DNA of 64,000 bases. Source: Lachnospiraceae bacterium (GTDB lineage: Bacteria; Bacillota; Clostridia; Lachnospirales; Lachnospiraceae). Position 1 is the stretch's first letter. The number at the start of each line of letters is the position of its first letter. The notes beneath the pieces were generated by a model that worked only from the letters and a program-made list of their open reading frames with translations, was not told the DNA's origin and did not search any database. Shown here piece after piece: positions 48,084 through 56,469 of the stretch. The stretch covers positions 1-64,000 of the forward strand of contig JAAVYA010000005.1 in assembly GCA_022790855.1 (NCBI GenBank), written 5' to 3'. A program made the position numbers and the translations under genes.

Positions 48084-49286
48084 ATGATTAAAATAGCATT
48101 ATTAGGTTACGGCACCATCGGATCCGGGGTGGCGGAGGTTCTTAAGATCAACCAGGAGAGCATTGCCAAGCGGGCCGGGGAAGAGATTGAGGTAAAATAT
48201 GTGTTGGATAAGCGGGATTTTCCCGGAGATCCCATTCAGGCAAAAGTGGTGCATGATTATGATGTGATCGTGTCGGATCCGGAAGTTCAGGTGGTGGTAG
48301 AAGCCATGGGTGGAGTGGAGCCGGCGTATACTTTTGTAAAAGGAGCCCTTTTGGCGGGGAAAAGTGTAACGACCTCCAACAAAGCGTTGGTGGCAAAGCA
48401 TGGAGCCGAGCTTTTGGCTATTGCGAAGGAAAAGAACGTCCATTTTCTATTTGAAGCCAGCGTAGGGGGCGGCATTCCGATCATCCGTCCCTTGAATTCT
48501 TCCTTAACTGCAGACGAGGTGGAAGAAATTACGGGAATCCTCAACGGGACGACCAATTATATGCTGACGAAGATGACCTTTGAAGGGCTGGAGTTTCATG
48601 ATGTGTTAAAAGATGCCCAGGCCAGAGGATATGCGGAAGCAGATCCTACGGCGGATATTGAAGGCCAGGACGCCTGCCGCAAGATTGCGATTCTGACGTC
48701 TTTGGTGTGCGGGCAGCAGGTGGAGTTTGAGGACATTTATACGGAAGGGATTACCCAAATTTCCCCGGCGGATATTCAGTATGCAAAAGCCATGAACCGG
48801 GTGATAAAGCTGTTGGCCACCAGCAGGAAGGCAGGAAACAGCTATTGCGCTATGGTATGTCCTATGCTGCTGCCGCCGGAGCATCCTCTGTATAGCGTCA
48901 ATGATGTGTTTAACGGGATTTTTGTCCATGGTAATGTACTGGGAGACGCTATGTTTTACGGCAGCGGGGCGGGGAAGCTTCCGACTGCCAGCGCGGTTGT
49001 AGCGGATATTGTGGATATTGTAAAGAATCAGGGGCGGAATATTATGACTGCATGGAGCTCGGCGAAGCTTCCTCTTTTGGACCATAAATTGGCAGTAAAC
49101 CGCTTTTTCCTGCGCACCTCAGAGTCCTCAGAGCGGATTTTAGAGCTTTTTAAAAACGCAGAACTGATCAAGGTTCCGGGGATTTTAGGAGAGACGGGCG
49201 TATTGACCGAAGCTATGACAGAAGAAGATTATGAAGAAAAAGCGGCGAAATTAAGCAATGTGATTCAGATGATCCGTGTTGCATAA
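48084..49286 (+). CDS. hom: Homoserine dehydrogenase
   Basis: A 400-residue NAD(P)-dependent enzyme that reduces aspartate semialdehyde to homoserine, the branch to threonine and methionine. The dinucleotide motif GYGTIGSGV (8-16) and the substrate region with NGTTNYMLTKM are visible, along with LNSSLTADEVEEITGILNG. At about 30 residues shorter than Bacillus Hom, it has a C-terminal end that looks like a shortened ACT domain (LAVNRFFLRTSESSERI). AGGGAGTAGG is upstream. It directly follows the ACT protein and precedes the ApgM-like gene. Confidence 0.95.
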   Translation: MIKIALLGYGTIGSGVAEVLKINQESIAKRAGEEIEVKYVLDKRDFPGDPIQAKVVHDYDVIVSDPEVQVVVEAMGGVEPAYTFVKGALLAGKSVTTSNKALVAKHGAELLAIAKEKNVHFLFEASVGGGIPIIRPLNSSLTADEVEEITGILNGTTNYMLTKMTFEGLEFHDVLKDAQARGYAEADPTADIEGQDACRKIAILTSLVCGQQVEFEDIYTEGITQISPADIQYAKAMNRVIKLLATSRKAGNSYCAMVCPMLLPPEHPLYSVNDVFNGIFVHGNVLGDAMFYGSGAGKLPTASAVVADIVDIVKNQGRNIMTAWSSAKLPLLDHKLAVNRFFLRTSESSERILELFKNAELIKVPGILGETGVLTEAMTEEDYEEKAAKLSNVIQMIRVA

Positions 49287-49309
49287 GGTTTGACAGAATT
49301 GAGGTTATC

Positions 49310-50506
49310 ATGAAATATGTGATTGTATTAGGGGACGGTATGGCAGACCGTCCTCTGGAGAGTTTGGGGGGAAGGACGCCTTTGGAATATGCGTCCACTC
49401 CGGTATTGGATGAGCTGGCAAAAAAAAGCGAGATCGGCATGGTGCATACGATTCCGGAGGGTATGAAGCCTGGCAGCGATACCGCCAATTTATCAGTACT
49501 GGGATATGATCCCAAGGTATGTTATACCGGGCGGTCCCCGCTGGAAGCGTTGAGTATTGGGGTAGAGATGAAGCCGGAGGATGTGGCCCTTCGCTGCAAC
49601 CTGGTCACACTCTCAGAAGAAGAGGAATATTATGAAGAGAAAACAATCATAGACCACAGCTCGGACGAGATCAGTACCCAGGAGGCGGCAGAGCTTTTAG
49701 CGGCAGTGCGGGCACAGCTGGAGACGGAGGAATATAAATTTTATCCGGGCACCAGCTACCGTCATCTTTTGATCTGGGACCATGGACAGGTGCAGGAGCT
49801 AATTCAGCCCCATGACGTGCTGGGACAGACCATTGGACGCCATTTGCCACAGGATCCGGTTCTCAGAGAGATGATGAAGAAAAGCTATGAGATTTTAGTG
49901 AATCATCCTATTAATATTGCCAGGAAGGAGCGGGGGGAGAATCCTGCGAATTCCTGTTGGTTCTGGGGAGCTGGAACGCCTCCGGCATTGAGTTCCTTCG
50001 AAGAAAAAAAGCATGTTCGGGGAGCCATGGTTTCGGCGGTGGATTTGTTGAAGGGAATTGCTTTGGGAGCCTCTATGAAAGTAGTTCCTGTGGAAGGGGC
50101 AACCGGAGGGCTTCATACCAATTATGAAGGAAAGGCCCAGGCGGCGGTGGACGTCCTGACGAAGGAAGGATATGATTTTGTCTATGTGCATGTGGAGGCG
50201 CCTGATGAGATGGGTCACCAGGGAAGCGTGGAGAAAAAGGTAGAGGCCATCGAATATCTGGATGGACGCGTCATCGGCCCTATTCTACAGGGACTGAAGG
50301 CGGCGGGAGAAGAATTCCGTCTTTTGGTGCTGCCAGACCATCCCACTCCCATTGCGATTCGGACCCATACCGGGGAAGACGTCCCTTACCTGTTGTTTGA
50401 CAGCAGGGCGCCCCAGGATCACAACTGGAGTTATAATGAGAAAGAAGCGGCAGAAAGCGGCCGTTTTATTTCCAGGGGACATGAGCTGATAGATTATTTG
50501 ATCTAG
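49310..50506 (+). CDS. ApgM-like alkaline phosphatase superfamily protein; possible homoserine kinase
   Basis: A 398-residue protein of the archaeal-type cofactor-independent phosphoglycerate mutase family. The metal/serine motif is in GDGMADRP and MKPGSDTANLSVLGYDP (Asp, Ser), and later motifs are VHVEAPDEMGHQG and VLPDHPTPIAIRTHTGEDVP. It lies between homoserine dehydrogenase and aspartokinase, with no thrB in the window. Some Bacteroides and clostridial ApgM-like proteins act as homoserine kinases, so that role is my proposal for this one. The alternative is an ordinary phosphoglycerate mutase. The start follows TTGAGG. Confidence 0.8.
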   Translation: MKYVIVLGDGMADRPLESLGGRTPLEYASTPVLDELAKKSEIGMVHTIPEGMKPGSDTANLSVLGYDPKVCYTGRSPLEALSIGVEMKPEDVALRCNLVTLSEEEEYYEEKTIIDHSSDEISTQEAAELLAAVRAQLETEEYKFYPGTSYRHLLIWDHGQVQELIQPHDVLGQTIGRHLPQDPVLREMMKKSYEILVNHPINIARKERGENPANSCWFWGAGTPPALSSFEEKKHVRGAMVSAVDLLKGIALGASMKVVPVEGATGGLHTNYEGKAQAAVDVLTKEGYDFVYVHVEAPDEMGHQGSVEKKVEAIEYLDGRVIGPILQGLKAAGEEFRLLVLPDHPTPIAIRTHTGEDVPYLLFDSRAPQDHNWSYNEKEAAESGRFISRGHELIDYLI

Positions 50507-50515
50507 GAGGATCGT

Positions 50516-51721
50516 ATGCTTATTGTAAAGAAATTCGGCGGAAGCTCCGTGGCGGATAAAGAGAAAATCTACCATGTGGCCCAGCGCTGCATTGAGGACT
50601 ACCGAAAGGGAAACGAGGTAGTGGTGGTGCTTTCCGCCATGGGAAAAACAACGGACAAATTAATTGAACTGGCAAAAGAAATGTCTCCCAATCCTTCGAA
50701 ACGGGAGCTGGATATGCTGCTGGCCACAGGAGAGCAGACCTCCGTTGCCTGTATGGCTATGGCCATGGGGGCTTTGGGAGTGCCCTGCGTCTCCTTAAAT
50801 GCGTTTCAGGTAACGATGCATACCACGTCCGCCTACGGCAGCGCAAGGTTTAAGCGGATTGATTCCCAGCGGATCCGTCATGAGCTGGACAGCAAGAAGA
50901 TCGTTATTGTTACCGGATTTCAGGGAATCAATAAATATGACGATGTGACGACGCTGGGACGGGGAGGATCGGATACTACGGCAGTTGCATTGGCTTCCGC
51001 CCTAAAGGCGGACGCCTGTGAAATTTATACGGACGTGGAAGGAATTTACACTGCGGATCCTAGGGTTGTGCCAAATGCAAAGAAGCTAAAGGAAATCACT
51101 TATGACGAGATGCTGGAGCTGGCTACTCTGGGGGCAAAAGTACTCCATAACCGTTCCGTGGAAGTGGCCAAGAAATATGGCGTCCAATTGGTGGTGCGTT
51201 CCAGCCTGAACACAGCGGAGGGAACCATAGTAAAGGAGGAAATTGACGTGGAAAGTATGCTGATCAGCGGAGTGGCAGTAGATAAAAATACGGCCCGGAT
51301 TGCAGTCATTGGTGTGAAAGACATGCCGGGTACGGCGTTTAAGATTTTTAATTTACTGGGAAAACACAATATCAATGTGGATATTATCATCCAGTCCATC
51401 GGAAGAGAAGGTACGAAGGATATTTCCTTTACCGTTGCCAGAGACGACGTCCAGGAAGTCATTGATCTTCTGGAGGCGAATAAGAGCCGTATCACGGCTC
51501 AAAGGATTGAAAAAGACGAGACCGTTGCGAAAGTGTCCGTAGTGGGAGCCGGGATGCAGTCAAATCCAGGAGTGGCGGCCAAAATGTTTGAAGCCATTTA
51601 CAATGCGGGGATCAATATCCGTATGATCGCCACATCGGAAATTCGTGTTACGGTGCTTTTGGATGAGGCGGATGCGGATAACGCCATGCGGGCCGTGCAC
51701 GATCGTTTTATCGAATATTAG
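50516..51721 (+). CDS. lysC: Aspartate kinase
   Basis: A 401-residue aspartokinase that phosphorylates aspartate, the first step to lysine, threonine and methionine. The amino-acid kinase domain begins MLIVKKFGGSSVADKEKI and includes FQGINKYDDVTTLGRGGSD; two ACT domains (about 265-330 and 340-401) occupy the C-terminus, the sites of lysine or threonine feedback. The ribosome binding site is CTAGGAGG. It starts 9 bases after the ApgM-like gene. It shares an operon with hom, so feedback at protein level controls both branches. Confidence 0.96.
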   Translation: MLIVKKFGGSSVADKEKIYHVAQRCIEDYRKGNEVVVVLSAMGKTTDKLIELAKEMSPNPSKRELDMLLATGEQTSVACMAMAMGALGVPCVSLNAFQVTMHTTSAYGSARFKRIDSQRIRHELDSKKIVIVTGFQGINKYDDVTTLGRGGSDTTAVALASALKADACEIYTDVEGIYTADPRVVPNAKKLKEITYDEMLELATLGAKVLHNRSVEVAKKYGVQLVVRSSLNTAEGTIVKEEIDVESMLISGVAVDKNTARIAVIGVKDMPGTAFKIFNLLGKHNINVDIIIQSIGREGTKDISFTVARDDVQEVIDLLEANKSRITAQRIEKDETVAKVSVVGAGMQSNPGVAAKMFEAIYNAGINIRMIATSEIRVTVLLDEADADNAMRAVHDRFIEY

Positions 51722-51756
51722 AGGGAAGGCGGCAAGGTTTTTCCTGTAAAATAAAA

Positions 51757-51778
51757 ACAGCTCCCGGCTGGGAGCTGT
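51757..51778 (-). terminator. Terminator of the DUF975 gene
   Basis: ACAGCTCCC and GGGAGCTGT form a 9-bp perfect stem with a 4-base loop. On the minus strand it is followed by a T-rich run (the plus-strand A-run 51751-51756), so it ends the minus-strand gene at 51812. On the plus strand it is followed by weak T content and may act on lysC. Confidence 0.8.
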
Positions 51779-51811
51779 GTATTCGCTTCATCTAACAAGA
51801 GGCGAAGGTAT

Positions 51812-52573
51812 TTATGCCATACCCGTGTCTCCAATGTGGCGGGAAAAGCCGCCATCATTTTGCTTCTTATATTCCCCGGTGACATCCAGATAAAAGGTAA
51901 CTGTTACCTGTGACATATAAGGGCCTATCCAAAGGTATCCGATATAGCAGCTGAGCATACATAAGATCATCCAGCCAAGAAAGCTTAACTGAATATAGAA
52001 CAGCCGTCCTTTTTGGCCCTGCATGAGTCTGGCGCTGGTGCGGAACGCTTCCAGCGTTCCCATAGAGGGATGGTCAACCAAAAGGGGCAGCGCCAAGGCA
52101 AACTGCAGCGACAGCAATACGGCCAGCAGCGTTCCTCCAAGAATCAGACAAATGCTGCAAAGAAAAAGAGGAACCAGTTCCTGAGGAGCCAAAAACAGGC
52201 AGACAGTACCTGGAGTTACGCATCCAAAGCTAATAGCTGCCAGAATCAAAGCGCATAATAAAAAACGGTCCGGATGATTTCGAAATCCATAGAACAGATC
52301 TGAAAAGACAACCGTTTCCTTTCGGGCCAGGCCCATGTGAATCCGCAGCAATCCGGCGGAGAGTACCGTGGCCAGCAGACTGATCATAATACCGGCAATT
52401 TCGTAAATCACCAGCATATGGGTGGAATAACTCAGGTTTAAAATGATACTAAAGGGCATGATGATAACGCTGGTGATCAGCCCCATAATAACCATGGCTC
52501 CCATAGGAAGCCCATAGTGACCTTGCAGATCCCCACGGGCTTTTCGCTTTAATTCAGCAGAGGATTGATTCAT
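51812..52573 (-). CDS. DUF975 family membrane protein
   Basis: A 253-residue protein with the family opening (SAELKRKARGDLQGHYG) and about five to six transmembrane segments (about 25-55, 60-85, 110-135, 140-165, 205-230). The function of DUF975 is unknown. The start at 52573 is chosen because GGAG lies 8-9 bases upstream; 52579 is also possible but GGAG would be too close. The next minus-strand gene upstream is the metalloprotease-like protein, 81 bases away. Confidence 0.82.
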   Translation of the reverse strand: MNQSSAELKRKARGDLQGHYGLPMGAMVIMGLITSVIIMPFSIILNLSYSTHMLVIYEIAGIMISLLATVLSAGLLRIHMGLARKETVVFSDLFYGFRNHPDRFLLCALILAAISFGCVTPGTVCLFLAPQELVPLFLCSICLILGGTLLAVLLSLQFALALPLLVDHPSMGTLEAFRTSARLMQGQKGRLFYIQLSFLGWMILCMLSCYIGYLWIGPYMSQVTVTFYLDVTGEYKKQNDGGFSRHIGDTGMA

Positions 52574-52653
52574 TTCCATATCTCCAATTCTACATTCAAG
52601 TATTACAAGGGCTGCTGTGAATGGTCGTCTTTATCCAAATATCACATGGATGG

Positions 52654-53121
52654 TCAAGCTGCATAATCCACAAACTGCCCTTTCAGGGTTTCCGCCTGTT
52701 GCGCTTTCAGATTCTTCACATAAGGATTCTTCTCGTCCGTATATTTGATCGCGGTATTGGTAACGCCTCCTGAGACGTAAGTGCGCCCGCATTCCGGACA
52801 GACAGAGGTGTGGATGGATACGGATGCTCGGACAACTTTTCCGTTGTCCTGTGCCGCTTTTGTATAAGCGTTGGCTACATGCTCTCCTTCATGGGCCCGG
52901 ACTGCGCCTGCCGCCGCTTCCGGGGAAATATGGGCTGCCGCTTTAAAAGACACGTTCTCATTGGAACCGTCCTGATATTTCCGGTTCTTACATGTCTGGC
53001 ATTCTCCTGAGCCTTCTACTTGATCGGAACGGAGGCCGGAGGTATTATTTTTCAGGGGATCATTGCCCATGGGGCTGTTGTAGAGCCCGTAGTTAGGATA
53101 TCCTTGAATTCCGTTTATCAT
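52654..53121 (-). CDS. SprA-related putative zinc metallopeptidase
   Basis: A 155-residue protein with an HExxH motif, HEGEHV, in GAVRAHEGEHVANAYTKA, which fits the SprA/CJM1_0395-like putative metallopeptidase group. Two cysteine pairs are present: CQTCKNRK near residue 40 and CPECGRT near residue 105. The start at 53121 (MINGIQGYPNY) has AGGCAGGTG about 9 bases upstream. Activity has not been demonstrated for the family as far as I know. It has no signal peptide. It lies between DUF975 and the divergent DUF2752 gene. Confidence 0.75.
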   Translation of the reverse strand: MINGIQGYPNYGLYNSPMGNDPLKNNTSGLRSDQVEGSGECQTCKNRKYQDGSNENVSFKAAAHISPEAAAGAVRAHEGEHVANAYTKAAQDNGKVVRASVSIHTSVCPECGRTYVSGGVTNTAIKYTDEKNPYVKNLKAQQAETLKGQFVDYAA

Positions 53122-53202
53122 AAGGAACACCTGCCTTTCTGTGTTATGCTAAGTATAGCATAGAATGTTGCATTTTGGAAGAAAAAAGTAAGGGAGAAAG
53201 CC

Positions 53203-53646
53203 ATGAAAAAAAATGATTATAATAGGAAAGCGGAAGAGAGAGCACTGTATCTTATGGGATGGGTGATGGTGTTGTTTTTGGTTTTGGCCGCTCTTGGAAT
53301 AAAGCTTTGGACGGAGGTTTGGGAGAAAGCGCTCCCCCCCTGTGTGCTGCTAAAGCTCACCGGCCTGTATTGTCCGGGATGCGGCGGAACCAGGGCAATT
53401 ATCACATTACTCCAGGGACATGCCGTCACTTCCTTTCTGTACCACCCCCTGGTATTGTATACGGCGGTCATAGGGGGATGGTTTATGGTTAGCCATACGA
53501 TAGAAAAGATATCCCGGGGCAGGCTGCCGATCGGTATGAAATACCGGGACGGCTGGATATGGGGCGCGTTGTGCTTGGTAGGGGTTAATTTTGTGGTAAA
53601 AAATATATTGCTTTTTATGGGGATTGACGTATTACGGCTGCTTTGA
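53203..53646 (+). CDS. DUF2752 membrane protein
   Basis: A 147-residue protein with three hydrophobic segments (about 17-35, 75-95, 120-140) and the family signature CPGCGGTRAI in the first external or membrane-edge loop (LTGLYCPGCGGTRA). The function of DUF2752 is unknown; the Cys motif suggests metal binding. The start at 53203 follows AAGGGAG. It is divergent from the SprA-like gene, with about 80 bases between them. Confidence 0.88.
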   Translation: MKKNDYNRKAEERALYLMGWVMVLFLVLAALGIKLWTEVWEKALPPCVLLKLTGLYCPGCGGTRAIITLLQGHAVTSFLYHPLVLYTAVIGGWFMVSHTIEKISRGRLPIGMKYRDGWIWGALCLVGVNFVVKNILLFMGIDVLRLL

Positions 53647-53669
53647 ATAGGGAAAAATGAAAAAAATAG

Positions 53670-53698
53670 TTGACAACTACAGCCGTATAGACTATAAT
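53670..53698 (+). promoter_or_regulatory. Promoter of tRNA-Pro
   Basis: TTGACA at 53670-53675 and TATAAT at 53693-53698, spacer 17: full consensus, about 38 bases before the tRNA. Confidence 0.9.
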
Positions 53699-53736
53699 TA
53701 TATTCGTTTCACGGTGTTATTGTGAAATTTGAAATG

Positions 53737-53811
53737 CGGGGTGTGGCTCAGCTTGGCTAGAGCGCCTGGTTTGGGACCAGGAGGTCGCAGGTTCGAATCC
53801 TGTCACCCCGA
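53737..53811 (+). tRNA. tRNA-Pro (TGG)
   Basis: Acceptor CGGGGTG with CACCCCG, anticodon stem CCTGG/CCAGG around TTTGGGA, T arm GCAGG-TTCGAAT-CCTGT. The anticodon TGG reads CCN. CCA is not encoded. Confidence 0.95.
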
Positions 53812-53825
53812 TGATAGAAATGAAT

Positions 53826-53868
53826 GAAAACGGCGGAATCCATAGTAGAGAGGAATCCGTCGTTTTCT
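53826..53868 (+). terminator. Terminator after tRNA-Pro
   Basis: GAAAACGGCGGA (53826-53837) pairs with TCCGTCGTTTTC (53856-53867, one wobble). Confidence 0.7.
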
Positions 53869-53915
53869 GGCTTCCTGGAAGATGCTTTAAAAGATAGATA
53901 CGAAAGGAATAACAT

Positions 53916-54440
53916 ATGAAATCAGAACTTAATTCCGCACAAAAAGGCTGGAGAGTGGCGGTAATTCTTTGGCCTGTCCTATGTCTGGTGTTTGCCGGAA
54001 TCATCGTTTTCCAGTCAGTAACAGGAATGGAAGGTCGTTTTCTGGAAGACGGTGCATTTGCAGTGATTCCGTTGGTTTTTTTTGGAATTGGAATGGCTAT
54101 GGAATATCATGTGCTGGAAGACCGTAAATGTGCGACTGCATGCACCACCGCTGTTGTATTGTCCAGAGGCAAAAGGGTGCGTTCGGGAAAAAAGAGCTAT
54201 TTTCCTGAATACGAATTTCAGGTCGGGAAGAAGACATATAAAGTTACGTCACCCAAGGGATACCATGTATGTTTGGTAACGGAAGGAAGAAGGGTGAAGC
54301 TTTATTATGCTCCGGAAAATCCAAACACATTTTATGTTCCTGTTATGCAGAAACATGAGAGACGTTGGGCCGCGCTTTGGTGCGGCATAGGGATTGCATG
54401 CCCCTTAATAGGCTTATTTGCTCCCTTGATGCGAATATAA
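53916..54440 (+). CDS. DUF3592-like membrane protein
   Basis: A 174-residue protein with transmembrane helices at about 12-32, 48-65 and 150-170. Between them is a soluble part (75-145) with the DUF3592 look: TTAVVLSRGKR, YFPEYEFQVGKKTYKV, KLYYAPENPNTFYV. The function is unknown. The start at 53916 follows GAAAGGAA. It follows the tRNA-Pro terminator and ends at a stack of four hairpins. It is not obviously part of an operon. Confidence 0.8.
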   Translation: MKSELNSAQKGWRVAVILWPVLCLVFAGIIVFQSVTGMEGRFLEDGAFAVIPLVFFGIGMAMEYHVLEDRKCATACTTAVVLSRGKRVRSGKKSYFPEYEFQVGKKTYKVTSPKGYHVCLVTEGRRVKLYYAPENPNTFYVPVMQKHERRWAALWCGIGIACPLIGLFAPLMRI

Positions 54441-54446
54441 TATAGC

Positions 54447-54582
54447 TTATCGGAACTTGCAAAGCAAGTTCTGATAAAAGGCGCTGGTTCTGCGCCGTGA
54501 ATCTGATTATAGGGTTCCTATAATATGAAAAAAGAGGGCGCCGGCATGTTCTTGTTTCAAAAGGAACATATGTCAGCGCCCT
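54447..54582. terminator. Four consecutive hairpins between converging genes
   Basis: The stems are 54447-54460 with 54464-54477 (14 bp, one wobble), GGCGC 54480-54484 with 54492-54496, ATTATAGG 54506-54513 with CCTATAAT 54517-54524, and 54535-54551 with 54564-54582 (imperfect). The last is followed on the minus strand by a T-run (plus-strand A-run 54527-54533), so it ends the minus-strand VOC gene. The other three are not followed by T-runs. Confidence 0.7.
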
Positions 54583-54620
54583 ATAGTATGCTTTTGTTGA
54601 AATTGACGGTCTTTTGGAAA

Positions 54621-55370
54621 CTATAATTCTTTTAGGTTATTGACTCTTGCAGCAATGTTTTCTTCAAATTCTTCATCCGAAAATTTGGGATCTCTCGTAG
54701 CCCTCCAAATGTCGCAGGGCACTTTCTGGCACTTCCCGCAGTTTTTGAAGTTTTTCTCATGGATGGCGCATTCATAAATGGCGCATGCTCTTCCTTCTGG
54801 AACATGAAAGACCTTACCCTTACAGGCGTTACAGCCGCTGCACATGGTTTTGTAGCAGTAGCAGGCGCTGCAGTCTGTACCGCAGACACTTATATTAGAT
54901 GACTTGTATTTCTGATACCATTCTTCTACTACATGTACCGGATGCTGGGTCAGCTCTGCAGTTTCTTTTATATTTTTACCTTGTTCAAATTGTTTACAAG
55001 CCACTGAGTACATACTTTCCGATACCTCAATTAAATGCCCGTTGGGGTCAAAAATATGAATGCCTCTCTGCAGCCAGGGATACGTTTTCGGTTCGTGCAG
55101 GCGTTCCACCTGGGGATACTGCTCTAAAAGAGCAAGAAAATCTTCAAAATCCTCTGTTTCAAAATAAAGTTCCATGGTATTGGAATGGTATTTCATCGTA
55201 TCCGGGGAAAAGCCAGCAATTTCATCAAAGTGTTCTTGTAACGTAATACCGCAGGTCAGCGTCTTACACCATCCTAAATCAACGACAACTTCCTGCTGGA
55301 ACAATTTTTTATAGAATTCCAGAGATTGTTCCATATCTTTTACTGCAAGTAGTGTATTACAATAGTTCAT
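54621..55370 (-). CDS. VOC domain-DUF3795 fusion protein
   Basis: A 249-residue two-domain protein. Residues 1-120 are a vicinal-oxygen-chelate (glyoxalase/bleomycin resistance) fold, with NTLLAVKDMEQSLEFYKKLF and the closing IFDPNGHLIEV. Residues 155-249 are a Cys-rich DUF3795 domain (CGTDCSACYCYKTMCSGCNAC; CGKCQKVPC) that probably binds zinc or an iron-sulfur cluster. The two parts are joined by a helical segment (EQGKNIKETAELTQHP). DUF3795 usually occurs as a separate protein, so the fusion is noteworthy. GGAGGAGG precedes the ATG. The AraC regulator upstream may control it. Confidence 0.82.
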   Translation of the reverse strand: MNYCNTLLAVKDMEQSLEFYKKLFQQEVVVDLGWCKTLTCGITLQEHFDEIAGFSPDTMKYHSNTMELYFETEDFEDFLALLEQYPQVERLHEPKTYPWLQRGIHIFDPNGHLIEVSESMYSVACKQFEQGKNIKETAELTQHPVHVVEEWYQKYKSSNISVCGTDCSACYCYKTMCSGCNACKGKVFHVPEGRACAIYECAIHEKNFKNCGKCQKVPCDIWRATRDPKFSDEEFEENIAARVNNLKEL

Positions 55371-55406
55371 GACAAAATCCTCCTCCTGTGTAATACGAAT
55401 AGCTTA

Positions 55407-56279
55407 CTATAATTCATAGGATCCGTCTTGTATATTTCCGACATTTGGCAGCGCATGGTTTCTTGCCTCCGAAATATTCATAGAATGATATTTTTTGAAC
55501 TCCCGGCATAAATGGGCTTGGTCTGAATAGCCGTATTTGTATACGGCATCCACAAGGGGAAGATCCGGATGAAAAACAAAGTCATTCCACATATATTGAT
55601 ACCTGACTATAGCGGCCAGGCTTTTGGGCGGAATGCCCACGTATTCCAGAAACAACCGTTCTAATTGGCGGCTGCTTACCAGGACTTCCTGTTTTAGGTC
55701 TGCAATCCGTAAGCTGCCTTTCGTTTCTAATATTTTGGATGTGGCTAAAAGTACAATATGACTTGAAAATTTGTCGTGAAAGTGATGGAGTAATATACGT
55801 TCTGCAACCGGAACTAGCTCATACATATCTTTGATGTCAAATAACTGCGCTGTAATTTCTTTTTTTATACCGGAAAAATGATAGCCTGCATCAAAGAAAG
55901 CATTTTTGGTGTTTTTCATGGAATCTTCTGTAAACATGGAGACGCTCCAGGGATAAAAACGTATGCCGAATATAAAATATGAGTTCTGTTTTTCACCGCA
56001 GGATTGGGTAAAAAATGTCCGATCGTCGATTCCGCAAAAACTGCTTTCGATGCTGTGGTCCGTGTGATTTACGGTAAATATGATATCCATACAAGTGTCC
56101 GGTATCACAGGCTCCGGGACGGCCGGGCGGTTTCCCATTCCGGCAACAACTTCTCTGGAACCCCAAAAACAACGGATATAGGGTTTTAAGGCATCGCAGG
56201 GAGGAAATTCCATGTATTCCTTAGTGCATTTATAAGGGGTGGCTGTGATAGGGTGGTAGATTTGGTGTAATTTCATCAT
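55407..56279 (-). CDS. AraC family transcriptional regulator
   Basis: A 290-residue regulator. The N-terminal domain (about 15-150, with RCFWGSREV and VIPDTCMDIIF) is a cupin-like sensor of the kind seen with helix-turn-helix AraC proteins. The C-terminal part holds two helix-turn-helix units (SSRQLERLFLEYVGIPPKSL; DAVYKYGYSDQAHLCREFKKY). The start at 56279 follows AAAAAGGTG by 7 bases, and a GTG at 56288 is an in-frame alternative. It lies 36 bases upstream of the VOC-DUF3795 gene on the same strand and is its likely regulator (inference). Confidence 0.92.
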   Translation of the reverse strand: MMKLHQIYHPITATPYKCTKEYMEFPPCDALKPYIRCFWGSREVVAGMGNRPAVPEPVIPDTCMDIIFTVNHTDHSIESSFCGIDDRTFFTQSCGEKQNSYFIFGIRFYPWSVSMFTEDSMKNTKNAFFDAGYHFSGIKKEITAQLFDIKDMYELVPVAERILLHHFHDKFSSHIVLLATSKILETKGSLRIADLKQEVLVSSRQLERLFLEYVGIPPKSLAAIVRYQYMWNDFVFHPDLPLVDAVYKYGYSDQAHLCREFKKYHSMNISEARNHALPNVGNIQDGSYEL

Positions 56280-56469
56280 ATGTTTCACCTTTTTGGATAC
56301 CGTTCAATAGCATACTTATTTTAAGAATTATATCATAGGAAACAGGATTGTGCATTATGATTTTATATAAAGATTGCTATTCCATAGTTTCTGTGATATG
56401 GTTGTGATATTACTGTAGGTATAAGAGAGCTTCGTTTCGAAAGGCTTCTGAAATAAAGGTGGATTCGCC

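Noticed and set aside
51757-51778. Terminator of lysC on the plus strand
   Set aside because: On the plus strand the stem is not followed by a T-run, while on the minus strand it is, so it is assigned to the minus-strand gene.
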